Numbered from the stretch's first letter, positions 48,421-56,788 are shown. The stretch is 64,000 nucleotides of DNA from Gluconobacter morbifer G707 (GCF_000234355.1 NZ_AGQV01000001.1:124001-188000); one strand, 5' to 3'. Notes: generated by a model from the letters alone, not told the origin. Numbers and translations are program-made.

Positions 48421-49086
48421 ATGACACGTTTTCCGATCATCCTTCTGGATTACGATGGCACGCTGGCGGAAACGCGGCCGGCCATCCTGCGCAGCCTGAA
48501 GGAAGCCTTCGAGGCGAGCGGCATCACGCCGCCATCGCCGGATATCCTGAAGCGTCAGCTTGCGCGGGGCGGCACGCTTCAGACACTGTTCCAGGCGCTC
48601 GTCCCGGAGGGGGATGAGGATGATGCCAGCCGTTTCGTGCGGTATTATCGTGCGCGTTATCCGCTGGCAGATGCGGAAGAGACAGTCCTGTTTGCAGATG
48701 TCCACGCCGTTCTGGAACGCCTGCGCAGCGGCGGGGCCAGACTGGTCATTCTCAGCAACAAGCATGGTCCGACCGTGGAGGCCAGCATCAAGCGGTTCGG
48801 ATTGGGGAATCTGCTGAGCGGCATCATCGCATCCGAACCGGACAGGCCGCACAAGCCGGACCCGCATGTCATGACCGGACGCGTGCAGCCACTTTTTCCT
48901 GAGGCCGCCCTGTCGGAGTTCCTGATGGTCGGCGATACGTCTGCCGATCTCCAGTTTGCACGTAATGCCGGGATTGCGTCCTGCTGGGTCAGCTATGGTC
49001 ACGGCGCTCCGGATCAGTGCCTGGCGCTCCGGCCGGATTACCAGATCGGGACGCTGGAGGAACTGCCGGGCGTCGTGTTCGGCTAG
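48421..49086 (+). CDS. HAD-superfamily phosphatase, phosphoglycolate phosphatase-like
   Basis: The 221-residue HAD hydrolase has motif I LLDYDGTLAETRP (nucleophile and acid Asp), motif II VILSNKHG, motif III lysine in DRPHKPDP and motif IV VGDTSADLQFARNAG. The small helical cap and the LMVGDT layout match phosphoglycolate phosphatases and PPase-like relatives; the substrate cannot be decided. Its stop overlaps the stop of the convergent LacI gene by four bases. Confidence 0.88.
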   Translation: MTRFPIILLDYDGTLAETRPAILRSLKEAFEASGITPPSPDILKRQLARGGTLQTLFQALVPEGDEDDASRFVRYYRARYPLADAEETVLFADVHAVLERLRSGGARLVILSNKHGPTVEASIKRFGLGNLLSGIIASEPDRPHKPDPHVMTGRVQPLFPEAALSEFLMVGDTSADLQFARNAGIASCWVSYGHGAPDQCLALRPDYQIGTLEELPGVVFG

Positions 49087-50165
49087 GTCTTGTTGGGTGG
49101 TGGGGCGATGCTTCCACGGATGACGATTTCCGTGGGCAGGATGACATTCTGCCGCCCGTCTCCGCCCAGCAGCCGGACCGCTTCGGCTCCCTTGCGCTCA
49201 TGGGGCTGGCGGATGGTGCTGAGATCCGCCCCTGCCGCCGCAGGAATATCATCGAAACCGAAGATGGAAATGTCATCCGGGACGCTCAGCCCGGCGACGC
49301 GGATGGTCTGCATCGCGCCGATGGCCACGCGGTCGCTCATGGCGAGGATGGCCGTGGGACGATGGGGACGGTTCAGCAGGTATCGTGCACCTTCCGCACC
49401 TGAGGCTTCAGAATTGACGGGAATTTCCCATGTCGGGACCGTCTCGGGGGCGATGCCGGCTTCCCGCAGAGCCGTCAGGTATCCTTCCAGCCGCATGGCA
49501 ATGGTGCTGTGGGCGATATTGGCGCGTCGTCTTGCGGTCAGGATGCCGAAATAGTCGTCATGGGCGGTCTTGAGGGACAGGATGCCGAACTCTCGGTGTC
49601 CAAGTTCCAGAAGAGTCTTCGCCGCCCGGTAGGCCGACTGACGGTCATCAATGCCGACATAGGGCACATCATCCAGCCGGGGCTGATCCACCACGACGAG
49701 CGGAACGTTCCGCTGCTGCGCCATCAGGACGCACCGGCTGTCGGGCGCTACGGAATAAAGGATGTAACCGTCCACCGCAGCATTGCCGAGCGAGACGGGG
49801 ACATTCTTGTCGCGCAGACTGCTTCCCGCGGAAATAAGGGCCAGATCCGTCTCCAGTTCATTGCAGCTTTCCGCCACGCCGTTCAGCACGCCCAGAACTG
49901 CCGGATCAGAGAATGCGTATGGCAGATCCTCGCTGAACAGGAAGCCCAGCGCGCCGGCGCGGCCGGTGGCGAGCTGTTTGGCAGCAGGATCAGGACCGGT
50001 ATATCCGAGTTCGCGGGCGGCGGCGAAAATCTTCTCCCGGAGAGATGCGGAAAGCTGGCCCGGGCGAATATAGGCGTTGGAGACGGTCGTGTGGGAAACG
50101 CCGACCTGCGCTGCCACGTCCTTGAGGGTTACCTTGCGGCGTCCGTGCTGTCGGCTGGTTTTCAT
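49083..50165 (-). CDS. LacI-family transcriptional regulator
   Basis: The 360-residue protein has the LacI helix-turn-helix (VTLKDVAAQVGVSHTTVSNAYIRPGQLS, hinge REKIFAAARELGYTGPDPAAKQLA) and a periplasmic-binding-protein-like effector domain (GALGFLFSEDL, DGYILYSV, PLVVVDQPRL, VGIDDRQSAYRAAKTLLELGHREFGIL, AILAMSDRVAIGAMQTI). It should be a sugar or nucleoside-responsive repressor; the effector and target are unknown. The ATG at 50165 is chosen so that the HTH begins near residue 11. Confidence 0.93.
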   Translation of the reverse strand: MKTSRQHGRRKVTLKDVAAQVGVSHTTVSNAYIRPGQLSASLREKIFAAARELGYTGPDPAAKQLATGRAGALGFLFSEDLPYAFSDPAVLGVLNGVAESCNELETDLALISAGSSLRDKNVPVSLGNAAVDGYILYSVAPDSRCVLMAQQRNVPLVVVDQPRLDDVPYVGIDDRQSAYRAAKTLLELGHREFGILSLKTAHDDYFGILTARRRANIAHSTIAMRLEGYLTALREAGIAPETVPTWEIPVNSEASGAEGARYLLNRPHRPTAILAMSDRVAIGAMQTIRVAGLSVPDDISIFGFDDIPAAAGADLSTIRQPHERKGAEAVRLLGGDGRQNVILPTEIVIRGSIAPPPNKT

Positions 50166-50350
50166 CGTCTGTCCAATAATGACGGTCGTCCTGTCGCGCA
50201 AACTCCGCAGCGGTTCCTGCTGTGCGGTCGGGGAAGTCTGTCCATGAGGAAGAGTATCTTGTCGTTGCTCACCGGGAAGTCACGATTCCGGTATTGCAAA
50301 AGTTCGTAATGTCGTCAAAGGCGGGTATCAGCTGTTTTTCAGTGCCGCGG

Positions 50351-50388
50351 GCAAAAAAAATCCCTGACGGCAGGAGCGCGACAGGGAC
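50351..50388 (-). terminator. Intrinsic terminator of the small secreted Cys-rich protein gene
   Basis: On the minus strand TCCCTG and CAGGGA pair around a 14-15 base loop and are followed by TTTTTTTT. It lies 40 bp beyond the stop of the 82-residue gene. Confidence 0.8.
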
Positions 50389-50427
50389 CTGATCTCCGCA
50401 GGAACGGACGGATCGGGGGCAAAGGGA

Positions 50428-50676
50428 TCAGCTTTTCTTGTCTTCGGTCTTCTTGGGCTGCGGCAGGGGCTTGAACATGGCCCGGCAGCGCGGAGAAAGC
50501 TTGTCGATCTTCTTTTTCATGCAGGCTGTGATCTTGGCTTCATTGGGGATGGCCAGCGTGCAGAGCCGGAGTGCATCTCCCTGACAGGCGTCTTTCTGTT
50601 CTTCGCGGGTTGCCGCCGAAGCGCCGGACGCCAGAACGAAGGACAGGCAGGTCAGGGCGATAAGTGAATGTTTCAT
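50428..50676 (-). CDS. Small secreted cysteine-rich protein of unknown function
   Basis: The 82-residue precursor has a signal peptide (MKHSLIALTCLSFVLASGASA) and a mature part of about 60 residues: TREEQKDACQGDALRLCTLAIPNEAKITACMKKKIDKLSPRCRAMFK. Four cysteines spaced C-x7-C-x11-C-x11-C resemble the cysteine-rich repeat of periplasmic proteins, likely forming two disulfides. The C-terminus is Pro/Lys-rich. An AGGAG site precedes the ATG. It sits between the LacI gene and the persulfide locus on the minus strand and ends at its own terminator. No function can be assigned. Confidence 0.75.
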   Translation of the reverse strand: MKHSLIALTCLSFVLASGASAATREEQKDACQGDALRLCTLAIPNEAKITACMKKKIDKLSPRCRAMFKPLPQPKKTEDKKS

Positions 50677-50796
50677 AAACTGTCTCCTTGCGTTTGTAAT
50701 CGTCTGACCCTTTTGCCGGTTTCAGGCAATACACACTTTAATAAAAAACAACTTATCAGTCTTTCTTAATTAAGACTTCTGCAATCCATTTTATTC

Positions 50797-51195
50797 TTAC
50801 CGTCCATTATTTCGAAGAATACGTGCAAAACGTGCATCCGAGGTGGGTGGTGTGGGCAGGAGCGGCTGTGACGGCTGGACCCCGATGGTGTCAGGAACAG
50901 GCGCGCCGGGGCGTAGCGTCAGGAGCAGCGTTCTGGCGCGCGCGGCGTCCAGGGTTGAGGCCATGCAGTAGAAAATGGTGCGTGATTCCCGTCGTGATTC
51001 GATGAAACCTGCCCGGCGCAGGGCCCCAAGATGCTGGCTCAGGGTGGGTTGTCCGATACCGGTCAGGGTTTCCAGTTCACTGACCGCATGGGTGCCATCC
51101 ATCAGGGCAGACAGGATCATGAGGCGCTGGGGTTGGGCCAGAAGACGCAGCCAGTCCGTGAGAATGCGGCTTTCGTCGAGTGAGAGAAGTGTCAT
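50797..51195 (-). CDS. ArsR/SmtB-family regulator, BigR/SqrR-like
   Basis: The 132-residue winged helix protein has the core LLAQPQRLMILSALMDGTHAVSELETLTGIGQPTLSQHLGALRRAGFIESRRESRTIFYCMA, close in layout to BigR/SqrR sulfide sensors. Unlike those, the recognition segment lacks the first cysteine (RLMILS where C is expected), leaving one Cys in IFYCMA. AAGGA precedes the ATG at 51195. The gene overlaps the peroxiredoxin stop by four bases, so both are one transcript divergent from the oxidation genes, which it probably controls. Confidence 0.85.
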   Translation of the reverse strand: MTLLSLDESRILTDWLRLLAQPQRLMILSALMDGTHAVSELETLTGIGQPTLSQHLGALRRAGFIESRRESRTIFYCMASTLDAARARTLLLTLRPGAPVPDTIGVQPSQPLLPTPPTSDARFARILRNNGR

Positions 51196-51839
51196 GAGCG
51201 ATCCTTCGTCCCGGAACGCAGGAACCACTGGGACCCGGCCTGCAGAACGGCATCCTGTGTCTGGAGGGGGAGGGCGAGGGTAGGGTGGCCCGGCTGCCAG
51301 TTTTCCGGCGTCAGGCCATGTCCGCGATCCACTTCCTGAAGGGCGATCAGAAGGCGCAGGAGTTCTGAAACGGAGCGTCCGACCGCGGCGGGATAGGTCA
51401 GGGTCGCCCGGATGATGCCGCCCGGGTCAATGATATGGACGGACCGGACGGTCGCGCTGTCCTGCGCTGCAGGGTCCAGCATTCCGTAAGCTTTCGCAAC
51501 GGCCATGGTCGGGTCTTCGATGATCGGGAAAGGAATATGTGTGCCGAAGCGGGTTTCTATGGCTTCCACCCATGCCAGATGGGACGGAAGACTGTCGACA
51601 GAGAGGCCCAGCAGGATACAGTCATTTCTGCGGAACTCGTTCTCTTTCCGGGCAAAGGCGATGAATTCGCTGGTGCAGACAGGCGTGAAATCCGCAGGAT
51701 GCGCGAACAGCAGGACCCAGTGTCCCCGCAGGGCACTCATGACAAACTCGCCGTGCGTGGTGCGGGCGGTGAAGTCCGGCGCTTCGTCACCGAGGCGCAG
51801 GGGCGGGAAGGCAACGTCTTCAGGGAGAGGGCCGTTCAT
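51192..51839 (-). CDS. Peroxiredoxin (1-Cys/Prx6-type)
   Basis: The 215-residue protein has the thioredoxin-fold start LRLGDEAPDFTARTTHGEF and the active site FAHPADFTPVCTSEF with peroxidatic C55; TPVCT is typical of the Prx6 class. The long C-terminus (VSELLRLLIALQEVDRGHGLTPENWQPG) is Prx6-like. It reduces peroxides or persulfides with thiol partners. The ATG at 51839 follows AGGA; a GTG at 51854 is less likely. Transcribed with the ArsR regulator. Confidence 0.9.
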   Translation of the reverse strand: MNGPLPEDVAFPPLRLGDEAPDFTARTTHGEFVMSALRGHWVLLFAHPADFTPVCTSEFIAFARKENEFRRNDCILLGLSVDSLPSHLAWVEAIETRFGTHIPFPIIEDPTMAVAKAYGMLDPAAQDSATVRSVHIIDPGGIIRATLTYPAAVGRSVSELLRLLIALQEVDRGHGLTPENWQPGHPTLALPLQTQDAVLQAGSQWFLRSGTKDRS

Positions 51840-51867
51840 GATCCTGTTTTCCACAATACGAGAAACC

Positions 51868-51911
51868 TTGACAACTTATAGTTTATGTATTTATTAAATC
51901 AATAATAAGTT
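51868..51911. promoter_or_regulatory. Overlapping divergent promoters within an inverted repeat
   Basis: Plus strand: TTGACA 51868-51873, 17 bases, TTATTA 51891-51896, toward the dioxygenase gene. Minus strand: TTGATT (51903-51898), 17 bases, TATAAG (51880-51875), toward the peroxiredoxin. AACTTAT 51873-51879 and ATAAGTT 51905-51911 form an inverted repeat that spans both. A single ArsR dimer bound there would block both directions; the binding is inferred. Confidence 0.6.
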
Positions 51912-51946
51912 CTTCACGAAACTTTACAGAGCCCGAGGTCAGTCCC

Positions 51947-52873
51947 GTGTGTGATGCAGCAGTTCAGGCCGCCACCGCCCAGATCCTGAGTGTCGAGGCC
52001 GGTAAGGCGCCGTCTCCTTCAGTGTGCACGTTTTTCGACGAGGCAACGAACACTGCCACGCATGTCGTGCATTGTCCCGTTACCCGCCGTGCCGCCATCA
52101 TTGACAGTGTGCTGGATTATGAAGCGGCCTCCGGACATATTTCTTACGGTTCCGCACGGGCCATCGTGGATTATGTCCGTCGCGAGGGGCTTACGGTCGA
52201 ATGGCAGCTGGAGACCCATGCTCATGCGGATCATCTCTCTGCCGCGCCGTGGTTGCAGGAGCAACTCGGCGGGCGGCTGGGGATCGGCGCAGACATCAAA
52301 CGGGTGCAGGAGGTCTTCGGAAAGATTTTCAACGCCGGAACCCGTTTTGCCCGTGATGGATCGCAGTTCGATCACCTGTTCAGGGACGGCGAGCATTTTT
52401 CCATCGGGGAACTGCCCGTGACCGTATTGCATGTGCCGGGTCATACACCCGCTGACATGGCGTTTGTCATCGGAGATGCCGCGTTTGTCGGGGACACGAT
52501 CTTTATGCCAGATTTCGGGACGGCCCGGGCTGACTTCCCCGGGGGCGATGCCCGGCAGCTCTACCGTTCGATCCGCCGGCTGCTGTCACTGCCGTCCGGG
52601 ACGCGCCTGTTCCTCTGCCATGACTACAAAGCGCCGGAGCGCGATGATTATGTCTGGCTGACCACCGTGGGGCACGAGCGTGCGCATAACGTCCATGTTC
52701 ATGATGGCGTGAGCGAAGAAGACTTCGTGAAGATGAGGACTGCCCGTGACGCCACGCTCTCCATGCCGAAGCTGCTGATGCCTTCCGTGCAGATCAACAT
52801 GCGCGGCGGTAACCTGCCGGAAGCGGAGGAAAACGGCGTCAGCTATATCAAGATTCCTGTCAAACGTCTGTAA
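51947..52873 (+). CDS. MBL-fold persulfide dioxygenase-like protein (ETHE1/Blh type)
   Basis: The 308-residue metallo-hydrolase has the metal motif THAHADH (H91, H93, D95, H96), the later histidine in VLHVPGHTPADMAFVI and the aspartate in FVGDTIFMPDFG, and LFLCHDY. Such ETHE1/Blh enzymes oxidise glutathione persulfide to sulfite with one iron. The start is a GTG at 51947. It begins the plus-strand operon with the SQR fusion and a TauE exporter, which gives a coherent sulfide-to-sulfite route. Confidence 0.9.
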   Translation: MCDAAVQAATAQILSVEAGKAPSPSVCTFFDEATNTATHVVHCPVTRRAAIIDSVLDYEAASGHISYGSARAIVDYVRREGLTVEWQLETHAHADHLSAAPWLQEQLGGRLGIGADIKRVQEVFGKIFNAGTRFARDGSQFDHLFRDGEHFSIGELPVTVLHVPGHTPADMAFVIGDAAFVGDTIFMPDFGTARADFPGGDARQLYRSIRRLLSLPSGTRLFLCHDYKAPERDDYVWLTTVGHERAHNVHVHDGVSEEDFVKMRTARDATLSMPKLLMPSVQINMRGGNLPEAEENGVSYIKIPVKRL

Positions 52874-52924
52874 CCGGTTGTCCTTTTTCCCGGTTTAAGA
52901 GTGCCCGTCAAACGGAGTTGTTTA

Positions 52925-54613
52925 ATGCCTGTTCGTCGCCTGTCCGAAACCTATGCCGTTTCTCCTCAGATTACGCCTGAAGAGATACCGCAGCTGAAGA
53001 AAGACGGTTTCCACAGCATTCTCTGCGTCCGACCTGATGGTGAATCTCCCGGTCAGCCGACAGCACAGGACATCGCGGATGCCGCGCGTGCGGAAGGACT
53101 GGGTTTTGCCTCCATTCCGGTCGTGGCCGGCACGTTGCCGGATGCGGAAACGGTGCAGGCAATGAGGAAGGCGCTGGGAACACTGACCGGGCCTGTCCTC
53201 GGATACTGCCGGTCCGGTACGCGGGCGGCCCAGCTCTGGGCGCTGGCGCAGGCGGGCACACGAGGGACGGGAGACATCATTGAAGCTGGTTCCCGGGCCG
53301 GGATTGACCTGGGTGGCCTCAGGCGCCGTCTGGATGCGACGTCCGCGCCTGCTGTGTCTCCCCGGAGCGATGCATCTCATTTCCAGGTTCTGGTCGTCGG
53401 CGGCGGAGCCGGGGGGATTTCCGTGGCGTCCAGCCTTCTGAAACGCAACGGCAACCTGTCGCTCGGGATCATTGAGCCCTCAACGGAACATTTCTATCAG
53501 CCTGGATGGACGCTGGTGGGGGCGGGCGTTTTTCAGGCGGCCCGGATGCGGCGTCAGGAGGTTGACCTGATGCCGAAGCAGGCCGTCTGGCTGAGAAGTG
53601 CGGTCCGGACTTTCAGGCCGGAAGCGCGCGAGGTCCTCCTGGCGGATGGGACGGTCGTTTCCTACGACGTCCTGATTGTGGCGACGGGTATCGCACTGGA
53701 CTGGGATGCCATCCCCGGTCTGAAGGAAACGCTGGGCAAGAATGGCGTCACGTCCAATTACCGTTTCGATCTCGCGCCCTATACCTGGCAGCTTGTCCAG
53801 CAGCTTCAGGGTGGAACCGCGATCTTCACGCAGCCACCCATGCCGATCAAATGTGCGGGCGCGCCACAGAAAGCCGTCTATCTGTCCTGTGACGAATGGC
53901 GGCGGCGCGGAATGCTGAAGAATATTTCCGTCGAGTTCGATACGGCGACACCGGGGCTGTTCGGCGTGAAGGAATTTGTCCCGGCACTGATGGAGTATGT
54001 TCACCGCTATGCTGTGGATCTCCAGCTAAATTCAAAACTGGTTTCCGTGGATGGCCCGAACCGCACAGCCGTTTTCGAGCGCAAGGGCGATAACGGACCC
54101 ATCCAGGTAGAACGGCAGTTTGACATGCTGCATGTTGTGCCGCCGCAGGTTGCGCCCAAGGCCGTTCGCGAAAGTGCGCTGGCTGGTGCCAGTGGCTTCG
54201 TGGAGGTTAATCCGTCCACGCTACAGCATGTCCGTTTCCCTGAAGTTTTTGCGCTGGGCGATGTGATTGCGACATCCAGCGCCAAGACGGCTGCGGCGGT
54301 CCGTGTGCAGGCTCCTGTCGTGGCGACGAATGTTCTGGCGGTTCTGCGGCATCAGGGGCTGGTCTCGTCGTATGACGGATATGGCGCCTGTCCGCTGACA
54401 GTGGAAAACGGACGCATCGTGCTGGCGGAGTTCTCCTATGATGGCAAACTGGCTCCGACGCTTCCGACCTGGCTTCTGAACGGGCGCAGGCCAACCCGTC
54501 TTGCCTGGTGGCTCAAGAAATACGTCATGCCTGTGCTGTACTGGGACGGGATGCTGAAGGGACACGAACTGATGGTGGCGCCCAGGCCGCTGAAGCCGGA
54601 AGGCAAGAATTAA
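52925..54613 (+). CDS. Fusion: DUF442 phosphatase-like domain + sulfide:quinone oxidoreductase
   Basis: The 562-residue protein joins two modules. Residues 1-145 are a DUF442/BLH-phosphatase-like domain with P-loop CRSGTR (C95-R100). Residues about 152-562 are an FAD protein with Rossmann GGGAGG (159-164), the SQR signature PIKCAGAPQKAVYLSCDEW carrying two cysteines, TPGLFGVKEF, and FALGDVIATSSAKTAAAVRVQAPVVATNVL. It should oxidise sulfide to sulfane sulfur and pass electrons to quinone at the membrane; MPVLYWDGMLKGHE is the C-terminal amphipathic segment. GGAG precedes the ATG at 52925. Role of the phosphatase-like domain is unknown. Confidence 0.9.
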   Translation: MPVRRLSETYAVSPQITPEEIPQLKKDGFHSILCVRPDGESPGQPTAQDIADAARAEGLGFASIPVVAGTLPDAETVQAMRKALGTLTGPVLGYCRSGTRAAQLWALAQAGTRGTGDIIEAGSRAGIDLGGLRRRLDATSAPAVSPRSDASHFQVLVVGGGAGGISVASSLLKRNGNLSLGIIEPSTEHFYQPGWTLVGAGVFQAARMRRQEVDLMPKQAVWLRSAVRTFRPEAREVLLADGTVVSYDVLIVATGIALDWDAIPGLKETLGKNGVTSNYRFDLAPYTWQLVQQLQGGTAIFTQPPMPIKCAGAPQKAVYLSCDEWRRRGMLKNISVEFDTATPGLFGVKEFVPALMEYVHRYAVDLQLNSKLVSVDGPNRTAVFERKGDNGPIQVERQFDMLHVVPPQVAPKAVRESALAGASGFVEVNPSTLQHVRFPEVFALGDVIATSSAKTAAAVRVQAPVVATNVLAVLRHQGLVSSYDGYGACPLTVENGRIVLAEFSYDGKLAPTLPTWLLNGRRPTRLAWWLKKYVMPVLYWDGMLKGHELMVAPRPLKPEGKN

Positions 54614-54620
54614 CCCGGCC

Positions 54621-55391
54621 ATGCTGCACATTGTGCTTGAGCTTCTCTGCGGACTCATCATCGGGTTTACGCTGGGGCTGATCGGTGGGGGAGGCTCCAT
54701 CCTCGCCGTACCGCTGATGGTCTATGTCGTGGGGGTGAAGAACCCGCATGTGGCCATCGGTACAAGCGCAATGGCGGTTGCGGTGAATGCGCTGGCGGGT
54801 GTGATCAGTCATGCACGGGCCGGCACCGTGAAGTGGCGATGCGCGGCCATTTTCGAGCCATGCGGCGTGATTGGGGCGCTTGGAGGGGCGGCTCTGGGCA
54901 AACGGGTGGACGGCCAGCATCTTCTGGTCTGTTTTGCGCTGCTGATGGTGGTCGTTGGCGTGCTGATGCTGCGCGGACGGCGCAACAGGGGGATCGAGGG
55001 CGCCGCCTGTAACCGGCAGAACGCCCCCAAAGTCATGGGAGGAGCGCTGGGGACCGGCTTCCTGTCCGGTTTCTTCGGGATCGGGGGTGGTTTTCTGATT
55101 GTCCCGACGCTGGTGGCCTGTACCGATATGCCGATCCTGTATGCGATCGGAACGTCCCTTGTTGCCGTGGCAGCGTTCGGAGCCAGTACGGCACTGAGTT
55201 ACATGCTGTCAGGATTCGTGGACTGGACGATGGGCGGGCTGTTCATCGCGGGGGGTGTCGTGGGGAGCTTTCTTGGAATGCGGGCTGCGCGCAGGTTGTC
55301 CGGTGCGGGAGAGACGCTGACGGTTCTGTTTGCCACTGTGATCTTCGTGGTGGCGGCTTACATGCTCTGGCGCTGTCTGGCGGTTGTTTGA
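54621..55391 (+). CDS. TauE/SafE sulfite-exporter family membrane protein
   Basis: The 256-residue protein has eight hydrophobic segments and the family blocks GFTLGLIGGGGSILAVPLMVY and GFLSGFFGIGGGFLIVPTLVA, which are the two halves of the TauE fold. These proteins move sulfite, sulfoacetate or thiosulfate out of the cell. Seven bases separate it from the SQR fusion gene. In this operon export of sulfite or thiosulfate made by the dioxygenase is the simplest role. Confidence 0.92.
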   Translation: MLHIVLELLCGLIIGFTLGLIGGGGSILAVPLMVYVVGVKNPHVAIGTSAMAVAVNALAGVISHARAGTVKWRCAAIFEPCGVIGALGGAALGKRVDGQHLLVCFALLMVVVGVLMLRGRRNRGIEGAACNRQNAPKVMGGALGTGFLSGFFGIGGGFLIVPTLVACTDMPILYAIGTSLVAVAAFGASTALSYMLSGFVDWTMGGLFIAGGVVGSFLGMRAARRLSGAGETLTVLFATVIFVVAAYMLWRCLAVV

Positions 55392-55533
55392 GTACGCCGA
55401 ATCCGGTGCAGGAAAGATATTATCGGCAAACAGCCGCTTCAGAATGGAATATGATTACAGAAGGGCTTTCATTCGTAATTTCTTTCTGTATCGATATGAC
55501 GCGGTGTGACGGGAGCAGGAAGGCGGGTGTGAT

Positions 55534-56082
55534 ATGGTGATGGATCTTGGTGCGAGACTGCGGTTTGTCCGGACGGCCCGCAACCTCTCCCAGCGTGAAC
55601 TGGCCAAGCGCACGGGTGTCACCAATTCCACGATTTCGCTGATTGAATCCGGAGACATGAATCCTTCGGTTGGCACGCTCAAGCGCGTGCTGGACGGAAT
55701 CGCCATTTCAATGGGTGAATTTTTCAGCATCGAGCTCGAACAGGAAGAAAAGTATTTCTACAAGGCGTCCGAACTGATGGAGTTGGGTCAGAACGGCGTT
55801 TCTCTCCGCCAGATCGGGCAAACGCAGATCGGGCGGACTCTTCAGGTCCTGCATGAGCGTTATGATCCTGGAGCGGCGACCGGCCGCACGCTTTACGCTC
55901 ATGAGGGGGAGGAAAGCGGGATCATCCTGCGGGGAGCCATGGAAATCACGGTCGGTGAACAGAAACAGGTGCTTAAACCTGGAGACGCCTATTATTTTGA
56001 CAGCCGTAAGCCACACCGCTTCCGGTGTGTCAGTGAAGAGGCATGCGAACTGATCAGCGCCTGTACACCCCCGACTTTCTGA
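55534..56082 (+). CDS. XRE-cupin transcriptional regulator
   Basis: The 182-residue protein has an N-terminal XRE helix-turn-helix (LRFVRTARNLSQRELAKRTGVTNSTISLIESGDMNPSVGTLKRVLDGI) and a C-terminal cupin (YAHEGEESGIILRGAMEITVGEQKQVLKPGDAYYFDSRKPHRFR). This is the PuuR/SutR class of amino-acid, polyamine or sulfur-responsive repressors. AGGAAGG precedes the ATG at 55534. It stands near the sulfur locus (143 bp after the exporter) but may control distant genes. Confidence 0.92.
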   Translation: MVMDLGARLRFVRTARNLSQRELAKRTGVTNSTISLIESGDMNPSVGTLKRVLDGIAISMGEFFSIELEQEEKYFYKASELMELGQNGVSLRQIGQTQIGRTLQVLHERYDPGAATGRTLYAHEGEESGIILRGAMEITVGEQKQVLKPGDAYYFDSRKPHRFRCVSEEACELISACTPPTF

Positions 56083-56384
56083 TGGGCTGCGGGTATCCGT
56101 GGAATTCCGGGTGGCTGCGGTTTCGGCATGGGACGAATTGGGTGGAAAGAATGGCAGCGCGGAGCTGTCCTTGGTGGCAAAGTCGCTTCCAGCGTCGCGG
56201 AAGTCGGATATTTCCCCCATGGCAGGCTTCTCGCGGAATTGTGGTGCGGAGGCTGCATTTTCAGATATGACATGGATCATGTCGGCGCAGCCAGCGCCCA
56301 TGGTGATCAAAAAAAACTGAAGGCTGGTCGTCTTCCTGTCCGGCGCGTTGGCCGTATCCGGCGTGAAGGGATGGGAGGCTGCAT
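56083..56384. other. Stretch without a recognised gene
   Basis: Frames of 60-100 codons exist on both strands (for example plus 56099-56320 from a GTG) but none has a ribosome site and recognisable product. The last bases (GGGAGG before 56385) belong to the STN gene's ribosome site. Confidence 0.5.
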
Positions 56385-56780
56385 ATGTCAGAAAACAGAC
56401 GGGACCGGGTCAGGATCTGGCCTCTTCTGATGATGGGCTTCATGTTGCTGGCCGGTGATCCAGTGCGGTATGGCCATGCGGAAACCATTACCCGCGTCGC
56501 GGATATCTGCCCACATGTCATCAGTCTGCTGCGGATTGACAGTCAGCCTCTGCTGAAGGCTGTAGACAGCCTGAGCCGCCAGACCCGATGCCCGGTCATG
56601 ATTGACCGCAGTCTTTTCCTGAAAGCCGTCAGCGCGAATGTAAACGGGAAATACCTGCCACGGGATGCCCTTGAGCAGCTGATGAACAACCCGGATTTCG
56701 AAGTGATTGAAACGGTGGATGGCCTGGTGGTCTCTCCCCTGACCTACAGGGCCAGTCACCCGCAGGTTTCTCCTGCCTGA
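56385..56780 (+). CDS. Free-standing STN-domain protein
   Basis: The 131-residue protein has a signal-like segment (WPLLMMGFMLLAGDPVRYGHAE) and one STN module: RIDSQPLLKAVDSLSRQTRCPVMIDRSLFLKAVSANVNGKYLPRDALEQLMNNPDFEVIETVDGLVV. STN domains normally form the N-terminus of signalling TonB receptors or secretins, where they contact an anti-sigma factor. Here it is the whole gene, with no receptor fused. GGGAGG precedes the ATG at 56385. It converges on the iron-reductase operon, ending nine bases from the DUF3325 gene, so a link to iron uptake is inferred. Confidence 0.8.
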   Translation: MSENRRDRVRIWPLLMMGFMLLAGDPVRYGHAETITRVADICPHVISLLRIDSQPLLKAVDSLSRQTRCPVMIDRSLFLKAVSANVNGKYLPRDALEQLMNNPDFEVIETVDGLVVSPLTYRASHPQVSPA

Positions 56781-56788
56781 GGGTCGGT

